Source: Desulfosarcina sp. BuS5 (GTDB taxonomy: Bacteria > Desulfobacterota > Desulfobacteria > Desulfobacterales > BuS5). Taken from it: a stretch of DNA of 64,000 bases. This document shows positions 43,482-51,232 of the stretch, piece by piece; within the stretch, counting starts at the first letter, position 1, and every line of letters begins with the position of its first letter. The stretch spans positions 1,159,041 through 1,223,040 of the forward strand of contig NZ_CP087952.1 in the NCBI RefSeq assembly GCF_028752835.1, given 5' to 3'. Both the position numbers and the translations under genes were made by a program. The notes beneath the pieces are model-generated. The model made no database searches. It saw only the letters and a program-made list of their open reading frames with translations, and was not told the origin of the DNA.

Positions 43482-45128
43482 AGTATCTGCTGAATTTCTT
43501 TTTTATGAAAGAAATGCTTTGCTATCCATAGCAGTATATGCCATTTTTTAAATTGCAGCTAAATGGTATTTTAAGCACTCTAAAAAGGATAGGAGGTATT
43601 CTGATGATAAAAAATACTTTTGAAGAAGTTCTTTCTGATGAATGGGTGAAAGCAAATATAACCAATCCAGTTCAGGAATTGGTTATTATCCGTGGGATAA
43701 TTCCATGGCAAAAAATGATTACAAAGTTGTGTAAATTTTATAACACCAGTCAGGGTGCTTTTGGAAAATCTCTCAGGATGATGACAGCGATTTTGATTTG
43801 TATAAAATACTATCAATTAAGTGATAGGCAAATGGTTAAGCATATAAAAGAAAACCACTATATTCAATATTTTTGTAACATCACAAATGAGGAATTGCAA
43901 ACATGCCTGGATCCGAGTTCTATATGTGTATTTCGAAAACGTATAGGTGAAGAAGGTGTTGAAATTATAGAAAAAGAAGTTTTTGAGGTTCTACGCAAAG
44001 CTGGGATAATACAGGGTGATAATGCTATGATAGATTCAAGCGTATTGAAAAATAACGTTATCTATCCAAATGATGTACATTTAATTTTTAAAGCTTTTGA
44101 CAAAATGAAACAATTTGCCGTTTTGCATCAAATCTCCTTGTGGTGGGACAATAATGAAGTAAAAAAATTATGGCGAGAATTTTTTTTGAACAAAAAACAA
44201 AACCGTTTGGAATGGTTACTCAAATTTAATATATTATTTATTCCTGCTCTAAAAATATTTGATAAAAAAGTTGAATCATTAAAGACCACAAAGAAAAAAC
44301 AAATAAAAGCTGACAATATGTTTGCTATTCTTACTATTCTTGAAGCACAAACCTTAGAAAAACTCGAAGGTAAAAAACAGATAAAAAACCGGATTGTATC
44401 CATTGATGAACCGGATGCCCGCCCGATTGTAAAAGGAAAAGAGCATCCGAAGTGTGAATTCGGCACAACAATGGAAATGACTTTCAATAGGGAAGGATTC
44501 ATGATTACCATTGAAAATTTTATCGGTAATCCAAATGATAAAACGCTTTTTGCTGGAACACTCGAACAGTTCAAAAAACGGATGAAAGGCGAACCGGAAA
44601 ATATTATTACCGACCTTGGTTACAGAAGCAATGGTAATTTTAAAATTGCAGACAATATCAGTAACGTTTTTTTGGGGCGTAAAAAAGATGTATCCGAAGA
44701 AAAACAGAGTTTTTGCTGTAAAGCCCGTTCAGCAACAGAAGGTTTCATAGCTATTGCAAAAAATATTAGAGGTTTTGGATGCAGTCTTTATAGAGGATTT
44801 GAAGGAGACCGTATATGGTCATTGCTTTGTCAAACCGCTTATAATCTTAAAAAGTTTATTCAGCTTCTAATGGGAGAAAAGATTGAAGAAAAAAAACTGA
44901 TGAAACTCGGGCTGGCATAAGCCGAACAAGGATTTTATCAAAAATAGTTGATTTTAAAAAATATGCGGATAGGAGAGGTGCGTCTATAGGTGTTAACAAT
45001 TTGCCGTTTTTTACCAAAATTCAATTAAAATACCACAAATGAGCTTAAAATTTTAGATTAAAATTCTCTATGATTAATATATGAACAATGCTGATATACT
45101 ATGTTATTATCGAAATTCAGCGGATACT
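43482..45128 (+). mobile_element. IS5-superfamily insertion sequence, copy 2 (1647 bp)
   Basis: Same element as 23002-24648 in the opposite orientation. Ends AGTATCTGCTGAATTTC and its near-complement; target duplication ACCT (43478-43481, 45129-45132). The right flank is the middle of a PIN toxin gene and the left flank is unrelated, so either sequence was deleted beside the IS or the insertion hit an existing junction. With copy 1 in inverted orientation, recombination could invert the intervening 19 kb. Confidence 0.92.
43604..44920 (+). CDS. IS5-superfamily transposase, copy 2
   Basis: 438 residues, identical at protein level to 23210-24526. ATG 43604 has AGGAGG ten bases upstream. The intact DDE segments (AMIDSSVLKNN, DLGYRSNGNF, ARSATEGFI) and the presence of two identical copies suggest recent activity. 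Confidence 0.88.
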   Translation: MIKNTFEEVLSDEWVKANITNPVQELVIIRGIIPWQKMITKLCKFYNTSQGAFGKSLRMMTAILICIKYYQLSDRQMVKHIKENHYIQYFCNITNEELQTCLDPSSICVFRKRIGEEGVEIIEKEVFEVLRKAGIIQGDNAMIDSSVLKNNVIYPNDVHLIFKAFDKMKQFAVLHQISLWWDNNEVKKLWREFFLNKKQNRLEWLLKFNILFIPALKIFDKKVESLKTTKKKQIKADNMFAILTILEAQTLEKLEGKKQIKNRIVSIDEPDARPIVKGKEHPKCEFGTTMEMTFNREGFMITIENFIGNPNDKTLFAGTLEQFKKRMKGEPENIITDLGYRSNGNFKIADNISNVFLGRKKDVSEEKQSFCCKARSATEGFIAIAKNIRGFGCSLYRGFEGDRIWSLLCQTAYNLKKFIQLLMGEKIEEKKLMKLGLA

Positions 45129-45337
45129 ACCTATACAAAAAATATCCAGTATTTGAGTTATCTCAAGATATACTGTTAAAGGCATCAAAGATACGCGCTG
45201 ATAAGAGTTTTTCTTTCCGGGACAGCGTTGTTGCAGCCAGCGCTCTGGATTGTGATGCAAATTACTTGATTTCGGAAGATATGCAGGATGGATTTATCCT
45301 GGAGAATAAACTTGCAATCATAAATCCATTCATCTGA
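45129..45337 (+). pseudogene. PIN-domain toxin fragment, third copy
   Basis: Matches the last ~68 codons of the PIN gene at 31505 (YKKYPVFELSQDILLKASKI, then SFSFRDSVVAASALD). The 5' part is missing at the IS edge. It is followed by the GGCGCC hairpin repeat (45441-45488) and the last R repeat (45587-45617), then wzx. Confidence 0.85.
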
Positions 45338-45669
45338 ATCAATCTTCAATTTTTTTAAATAGAACTCCACCAGGCGATAAAAAAAGACTCCTATCATTAC
45401 AAGATTGATGTAACCAAGGTCGCGCAAAAATAAGTTCGGAATTTTAAGTGCTGAGGCGCCTGGCCGGCAAGGCGCCTCAGCGCTTAAGGTATTTTTGACA
45501 GCCTGTTGCGCTCAAGCCGCCAGGTACGCCAGGAACTGAAAAAATAAACCTATAATCCGGGTTTCGCATTGTTGGTTGATTCAGGACAGAGTAAGGGTCA
45601 AACGTAGACTTGACCCCATCTTTTTATCATAACTTGCCCCTTTTTACACGGCCCCCTTTCCATCTCATT

Positions 45670-47205
45670 ATGATTGATAAACGACGAATCACAATCAGTG
45701 CCGGGTCCTCTATCGCCCAAATAATTATTTCCGGAATCACGGTTTTTCTGCTTTACAGGTTTTTGCTGGAAACTATTGGCCCAGAAAAACTTGGGATATG
45801 GTCATTAGTTTTAGCGATTAGTTCGATGACCCAGGCAGCTAATCTCGGAATGACGGGAAGCATTGTAAAACATATCGCAGATTATGATGCATTTGATGAT
45901 AAAAAAAAAATTTCTATAGCTATTCAGACGGCAGTGATATCTATAGCACTTTTTAGTTTTGTATTCGTGATAAGTTTGTTCCCCGCTGCAAATTATTATT
46001 TCCAGATTACGCTCGAAGAGAAGTTTTACCGTGTCGCTTTAGAAATATTACCTTTGGCTCTTATATCTTTCTGGCTTTTGATGCTTACAACTATCTATCA
46101 AGGTGCTTTGTATGGCTGCCAACTTATAGCTCAAAGGAATGGGATACTTGTTTTTGATTCGGTTTCCCATTTTGTGATTTGCATAATTTTGGCACCATAT
46201 TATGGGTTGCTTGGGCTAGCTTACGCAAGGGTAATCCAGAATTGTCTGACACTTGTGATAACCATTGTGTTATTAAAAAGATATGTTCAAGGGTTGCCGG
46301 TATTGCCGTGCCACTGGAATAAAAAGCTTTTCAAAGAGATGTTCGGTTACGCGGTTAATTTTCAAATAATTTCATTGCTCGTAATGCTATCCGATCCTGT
46401 CACCAAAGGTTTTTTGAGCAGATATGGCAATGTTTCCATGGTGGCTTATTATGAGATGGCCAATAAATTGGTGCAATTGTCTCGTTCATTGTTGGTAAGT
46501 GCAAACCAGGTTCTTGTTCCAACATTCGCCAATCTCAATCAACTTGACCCCAAAAAAATATTAAATACTTACCTTGTGTCCTATCAATTTGTTTTTTACC
46601 TTGCCGTTCCTGGATTCTGTCTATTGACACTTTCTGCTCCATTGATATCAGAAATATGGGTGGGCCATTATGAACCGGTATTTATTTGGTCAATGGTTAT
46701 GCTATGCGCTGGTTGGCTAGTTAACACCTTGTCCGTCCCTGCATATTATGTCGGTGTGGGGACAGGCAATATGAAAGATAATGTCGTTACTCACTTGGTT
46801 ATGACAGCAAGCAATATCATATTGATATTCATTATTGGCAGATTATGGGAAGGTTTGGGTGTAGTAATGGCATGGGCTTTGGCAGTGGCATTAGGCGGGG
46901 GGCTGTTAAACATACTTTTTTATTGGAAAAATGTAATGTGTTTCAGTAATGTAATCCCCAAAGACAGTAGGTGGTTGGCGGTTTTTTGTTTTATAGGTTT
47001 TTTTGTCAGCTACGGGTTGTGGCTGCAGTCACCAGAAATTAAGAAGATGATGTTAGCGATATCAGCACCTTCTGATCCATGGGGGCGATATATTGTTGGA
47101 AGCTTAATGATAGGGTGTTTTTTTTTGATTGCAAGTTTGCCAATGTGGAATCATCCGATACGGAAAAAAATAATGAATTTAATTGCAGATCTTCGATCAA
47201 AGTAA
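45670..47205 (+). CDS. wzx: Oligosaccharide flippase, Wzx-type
   Basis: A 511-residue integral membrane protein of the polysaccharide transport (MVF/MATE-like) superfamily, which flips lipid-linked repeat units across the inner membrane. The start ATG 45670 gives MIDKRRITISAGSSIAQIII; an earlier TTG at 45610 would begin inside the R repeat and is rejected. About 12-14 hydrophobic helices are visible (for example IIISGITVFLLYRFLL, ALISFWLLMLTTIYQGALYG). It resumes the locus left at fcl. Its native promoter and upstream neighbours have been displaced by the island; the R repeat lies 53 bp upstream. Confidence 0.85.
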   Translation: MIDKRRITISAGSSIAQIIISGITVFLLYRFLLETIGPEKLGIWSLVLAISSMTQAANLGMTGSIVKHIADYDAFDDKKKISIAIQTAVISIALFSFVFVISLFPAANYYFQITLEEKFYRVALEILPLALISFWLLMLTTIYQGALYGCQLIAQRNGILVFDSVSHFVICIILAPYYGLLGLAYARVIQNCLTLVITIVLLKRYVQGLPVLPCHWNKKLFKEMFGYAVNFQIISLLVMLSDPVTKGFLSRYGNVSMVAYYEMANKLVQLSRSLLVSANQVLVPTFANLNQLDPKKILNTYLVSYQFVFYLAVPGFCLLTLSAPLISEIWVGHYEPVFIWSMVMLCAGWLVNTLSVPAYYVGVGTGNMKDNVVTHLVMTASNIILIFIIGRLWEGLGVVMAWALAVALGGGLLNILFYWKNVMCFSNVIPKDSRWLAVFCFIGFFVSYGLWLQSPEIKKMMLAISAPSDPWGRYIVGSLMIGCFFLIASLPMWNHPIRKKIMNLIADLRSK

Positions 47206-47222
47206 AAATAATTTTGTAGCAG

Positions 47223-47673
47223 CTTGAAGTTTTGTTTGACACGCGAAACATCAGTGTTGTATTCGATGTTGCCACTAATATCGGGCAATTTGCTCGTCAA
47301 TTAAAAAAAACCGGCTTTGATAAAAGAATTGTGTCTTTCATTTCGAACCATTATCCTCAACATATAAGTTTCTTGAGAAAGCGGCTTCCAATAATCCAAA
47401 ATAGATGACTCGGGAATCAGGATGGGGCGGCAAGAATTAATATTTCAGGAAATTCGTGGAATGGCGCGGTTGAATTCATTAATAAAATCAAGGACGTTTT
47501 TGTTGAGATGTCACTGGCTCAGTTGTATTCGAATGAGCCTTTGATTGGTGATGTAATTTCGATGTTATACGACAAATGGTTTGTCCTAGTGGTCTATTGA
47601 TCCGGAATTCATTGACATGACAACAGGGCAGTTACTACAGGTTAATGGCCTTTTTGTCGGGTTTAATGTTTGA
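47223..47673 (+). pseudogene. FkbM-family methyltransferase, decayed
   Basis: VFDVATNIGQFARQLKKTGF (SAM-binding, normally DVGANIGQFA) is followed by KRIVSF, then after a frameshift and deletion INISGNSW, EMSLAQLYSNEPLIGDVISM, LYDKWFVLVV and FIDMTTGQLLQVNGLFVGFN. The order matches FkbM methyltransferases commonly found in polysaccharide loci. At least three lesions break the frame. From 47674 to 47932 there is nothing else recognisable. Confidence 0.75.
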
Positions 47674-47932
47674 TGACTTCATTGGATGGTATTTTTAGTA
47701 TAGACCTCGTACTTTTAGCAATATTAATTAGACGCTATGACATCTAATAATCTGAATATATTTATAATTAAAACTATAGTGTAAAGCTGCATAAAAATTG
47801 GACACGGCAATTTTTATGCCATCGTGTTGTTTAAATTAATCCAATAAGTTAGAAATAAAGTTTATAAAAACATTGTCGAATTCAAATACCGAGGTCTGTA
47901 GTAAAAATATATGATTGGAGAGCCGCGCTGAT

Positions 47933-49372
47933 ATGAATATAGCTGGCATGAACTTATATGTATTATTAGGAGGCATGATAAGCCTTCTCATTTTTCTTAG
48001 ACTCGGACTCCGGACGAAGATTTTTGTCGCTTTTTTTATTATGAGCCAGTGCTTTGATTTAGCTCCACGTATTATTCATGGAAAATTCATTTGGGACTAT
48101 GGCGCTGTATTACTCTTGATTGCTGCAGCCCAATTGATGTTTCAGTTAATGTTTAAGAAAAAAATTAAACCAATAAAAGGTAATTTCTATATTACTGTGC
48201 TTGGTATATTTACCGCATGGCTGGTTTTCTGTCTACTATATTCTTTGTTGATTTATGATTACCCAATTCTGAACACACTTAAAATGTCCCGGCAAATGAT
48301 CATCGGCTATTTATCATTCTTTATCTTTTTTGGATTATTCGCTGTTGATAAAGACGCATTCAAGATGTTTATGAAGTGGCTTTACATCATTACGTTTCCG
48401 CTGCTGATAGTCGCTATAGCCCAGTATATAATAGGCAGGCCATTGTTCTTTGGATTGCATAGAGAATATGATAGTATTACCAGATATTTACCGATTTTTC
48501 TACCAATCAGTCTATTGTACTTCTGGTACATATTGTCAAGATATTTTGCTGCTGAACCCGTGAAAAAACATGAGTTTGTGTATGCTGGTATGGTAGTTGT
48601 TGTTACTGCTATCACATATACACGTGGTATTTATATTGCCGTGTTATTCTCATTTATGACAATGTTGTTTCTTCTTTTTAAACGAGGAAAGGTCAAAGTA
48701 AATACTGCAATAATTTTTATTGTAGTTTTAAGCATGGGTATCACAGTCCTGATGGCCGGTGGCTGGGCCAACAGGGTTATTAACAGGGCGGCAAGCGGCA
48801 TAGAAATTCTGTTTTCCGGCAAAGTAGTGAGCTCAAAAATTGATGAAGATACCTACTCAGGAAGATGGATGTTACTGAAAGAGAGGTTTGAGCTTGTTTT
48901 AAAAAATAACCCAATCATTGGTTATGGTTTTATCCATGAAGATAATATACCGAAAAAATTAAGAAATAGCCTAAAATACGGGTCAGTTATTAAGACGCCG
49001 GAAATGGTTCAGAAATACAAATACGGACAGCCCTATGTATTAGCGCTTTTTAGTGCTGATATTGGTTGGGCAAACATAGTTCTGACAACAGGATTTATTG
49101 GTTTTTTTATTTTTATCATATTTATTGGTTCTTTTTTGCTTAGTTATCGAGGCAAACAAATTGATGACGCGCACCTGTACTATTTCCATTTAGCATTTTA
49201 TTTGCAAACGATTACACTCTTGCTCTTGATGTTTAATGGCAACCCATTCACAAATCAATTGCAAATACCAGGTTTAATGGTTGCCGGATATCTATATTGC
49301 AGCAGCAGACGCGATATGAAATCAGGCAATAGATTGCCTATAACAGCAATGGGAAAGGAATTATGTCATTAA
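47933..49372 (+). CDS. O-antigen polymerase/ligase-like membrane protein (Wzy-type)
   Basis: A 479-residue protein with about 11 hydrophobic helices and a larger periplasmic loop (residues ~290-375: YSGRWMLLKERFELVLKNNP, IIGYGFIHEDN), the layout of Wzy_C/O-antigen ligase-like proteins. ATG 47933 is preferred over a TTG at 47915 since TTGGAGAG lies upstream of it. It probably polymerises repeat units in the periplasm; WaaL-type ligase activity cannot be excluded. Its end overlaps the following GT2 gene by 10 bp. Confidence 0.78.
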   Translation: MNIAGMNLYVLLGGMISLLIFLRLGLRTKIFVAFFIMSQCFDLAPRIIHGKFIWDYGAVLLLIAAAQLMFQLMFKKKIKPIKGNFYITVLGIFTAWLVFCLLYSLLIYDYPILNTLKMSRQMIIGYLSFFIFFGLFAVDKDAFKMFMKWLYIITFPLLIVAIAQYIIGRPLFFGLHREYDSITRYLPIFLPISLLYFWYILSRYFAAEPVKKHEFVYAGMVVVVTAITYTRGIYIAVLFSFMTMLFLLFKRGKVKVNTAIIFIVVLSMGITVLMAGGWANRVINRAASGIEILFSGKVVSSKIDEDTYSGRWMLLKERFELVLKNNPIIGYGFIHEDNIPKKLRNSLKYGSVIKTPEMVQKYKYGQPYVLALFSADIGWANIVLTTGFIGFFIFIIFIGSFLLSYRGKQIDDAHLYYFHLAFYLQTITLLLLMFNGNPFTNQLQIPGLMVAGYLYCSSRRDMKSGNRLPITAMGKELCH

Positions 49373-50169
49373 AAATTACAATTATAACTCCATCATATAA
49401 TCAAGGGGGTTATATTGAGCAAACGATTCGTTCTGTGTTGGCGCAAAATTATGAAAACGTGGAACATATAGTCATAGATGGCGGTTCTACGGATCAAACG
49501 GTTGATGTGCTGAAGAAGTATCCGCATGTTATTTGGATTTCAGAGAAAGACCGAGGCCAGACAGATGCCTTAAATAAAGGCTTGAAAATAGCAACGGGTG
49601 ATATTATTGGCTGGATAAATTCTGATGATTTTTATGAAAAAAATATATTTAAATCGGTAGTAGAATGTTTCCAGAATCCAGAAACGATGTGGGTTGTTGG
49701 AAACCTTACGTATTTTTTCGAAAAATCTGGGAAATTGATAACAAATAAAAGTCCAGTAGTTACGTTTGATCATCTCATAAAAAGTCCAGATATAGTCCGT
49801 CAGCAGCCTACATTTTTTCGCAAAGATTTACTAAAACGTGTGGGGGGTTGGAACCCAGATTTTTTCATGGCGATGGATTTTGATCTTTGGATCCGTATGG
49901 CTAAAATTTTTCCTCCAAAAATAATTAATGAACAATGGGCTGTCTATAGAAATCACGCGTTTCAAAAAACCTCCCATGAAAACATACTTCGGCAGGTAAG
50001 AGAAATAACAAGCATATTAAGACGGGAGTCTGTTTCAACCAAAAACATTGTGATGATTAATATAAAAAAGCGATGGTTCTGGATTAAAGGTTATATTAAA
50101 GATTTTTTGATAGATTGTGGTATGATCAGTTCTCAATATCGTAACGAATCAATACGGAAAAAATTCTAA
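49363..50169 (+). CDS. Family 2 glycosyltransferase
   Basis: A 268-residue GT-A enzyme: ITIITPSYNQGGYIEQTIRS, HIVIDGGSTDQTVDVL and the DxD-like WINSDDFYE, with acceptor-region FRKDLLKRVGGWNPDFFMAM and DFDLWIRMAK. No membrane helix; a cytoplasmic enzyme adding a sugar to the lipid-linked unit. The sugar is not predictable. Overlaps both neighbours by a few bases, so it is in a tight operon. Confidence 0.88.
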   Translation: MSLKITIITPSYNQGGYIEQTIRSVLAQNYENVEHIVIDGGSTDQTVDVLKKYPHVIWISEKDRGQTDALNKGLKIATGDIIGWINSDDFYEKNIFKSVVECFQNPETMWVVGNLTYFFEKSGKLITNKSPVVTFDHLIKSPDIVRQQPTFFRKDLLKRVGGWNPDFFMAMDFDLWIRMAKIFPPKIINEQWAVYRNHAFQKTSHENILRQVREITSILRRESVSTKNIVMINIKKRWFWIKGYIKDFLIDCGMISSQYRNESIRKKF

Positions 50170-51230
50170 TGAAGATCATTCATTTACTTTGGGGCCTTAA
50201 TACCGGCGGCTCTGAAACAATGTTAGTCGACATAGTAAATGAGCAATCCTTAACAGCGGAAGTAGTCGTACTTATTGGCAATGCCGATTTAGACCATACA
50301 GTTTTAGAGCGGATCAATCCCAGGGTGGAAGTGAAGTTGCTTGGTAGACCGCCGGGCAGCCGGAACCCTTGGTATATATTTAAGCTGTACCGAATGCTTA
50401 AGGTCCTTAACCCGGATATCGTTCATTCACACTTGCAAAGCTTTATAAGAATCCTAAGGTTACTGAAAATCCCGAAAGTTCTTACTGCCCACCATACAGG
50501 TATCCAAATAAGTACAGTGAGTAGTTATGATGCGATTTATAGTATTTCCACTGCGGTGAAGATCGATCTTTCGGAAAGATATCCAGAAATTACTACTACG
50601 ACTATACCAAATGGTATAGTTTGTTCGAATGTTGTTCAAAAGTCTTGCTATGATCAGCATCCGTTCCGAATTGTGCAAATTGGTCGCCTGGCTCACGAAA
50701 TAAAGGGACAAGATGTTCTCTTAAAAGCCTTGCAACACGTAAATAACGCGATAGGTGACAACGACATTACGCTTGATTTTATTGGTAACGGGCCATCAAA
50801 AAAGTACCTTGCCGGTTTAGCCGAAGAGCTTGGGGTTAACGAATGGTGTAGATTTTTAGGGCATCGTTCAAGAAGCTATGTTTACAAAAATTTGCATAAT
50901 TATGATCTTTTGGTTCAGCCATCACGATTTGAGGGATTTGGCCTCACGGTGGTTGAAGCCATGGCAGCCTTGGTGCCGGTTTTAGTGTCAGATATAGAAG
51001 GGCCAATGGAAATAATTGATAAAGGAAATTTTGGATACTTTTTCCGCACGGAAAATTATGAGGATTGCGCAAACCAAATAGTAAATATCAAAAGACTTTC
51101 AAAAGAGCAGGAGTTTATAGAAAACAGAAAAAAAACAGCAGAGTATGCTATGGGCAGGTTTGACATTAAATTGACTGCCGCAAGATATCTTGATGAATAT
51201 AGAAAAGTAATTCACCTTAAAAAGGATTAG
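50169..51230 (+). CDS. Family 4 glycosyltransferase
   Basis: A 353-residue GT-B enzyme. The N-terminal MKIIHLLWGLNTGGSETMLV is the acceptor-side glycine-rich loop. The C-terminal domain has IVQIGRLAHEIKGQDVLLKA, DFIGNGPSKKYLAGLAEELG and the E-x7-E-type SRFEGFGLTVVEAMAALVPV. Overlaps the GT2 stop by one base (TAATG). Retaining mechanism expected. Confidence 0.88.
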   Translation: MKIIHLLWGLNTGGSETMLVDIVNEQSLTAEVVVLIGNADLDHTVLERINPRVEVKLLGRPPGSRNPWYIFKLYRMLKVLNPDIVHSHLQSFIRILRLLKIPKVLTAHHTGIQISTVSSYDAIYSISTAVKIDLSERYPEITTTTIPNGIVCSNVVQKSCYDQHPFRIVQIGRLAHEIKGQDVLLKALQHVNNAIGDNDITLDFIGNGPSKKYLAGLAEELGVNEWCRFLGHRSRSYVYKNLHNYDLLVQPSRFEGFGLTVVEAMAALVPVLVSDIEGPMEIIDKGNFGYFFRTENYEDCANQIVNIKRLSKEQEFIENRKKTAEYAMGRFDIKLTAARYLDEYRKVIHLKKD

Positions 51231-51232
51231 TT

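Larger units (their letters stand above)
14658..45617 (+). repeat. Dispersed hairpin repeat R (16 copies)
   Basis: Core CAGACTAAGGGTCAA then CGTAGACCTGACCCC, usually followed by ATTTT and preceded by TTTCAGG. Copies start at 14658, 16165, 17835, 20248, 20952, 24808, 25688, 29378, 30257, 32189, 33190, 34384, 37792, 38453, 40274 and 45587, all on the + strand. GGGTCA pairs with TGACCC; in copies 24808 and 29378 the loop has shrunk to about 3 nt while the stem is kept. In several copies (16165, 20952, 34384, 37792) about 150 bp of upstream sequence (GGTGGTGTTGAA, TTCTGCGGTTAATTCTA) is shared too. Copies sit at the upstream edges of toxin-antitoxin modules; the last is 53 bp before wzx. The hairpin resembles REP sequences tied to RAYT transposases. 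Confidence 0.85.

Noticed and set aside
14658-45617. A classical integron with attC sites
   Set aside because: There is no integrase gene and no paired GTTRRRY-type core sites. The R hairpin is shorter and unlike attC.
45610-45669. A longer wzx starting at TTG 45610
   Set aside because: The extension would be encoded by the R repeat and lacks a ribosome site or conserved residues.
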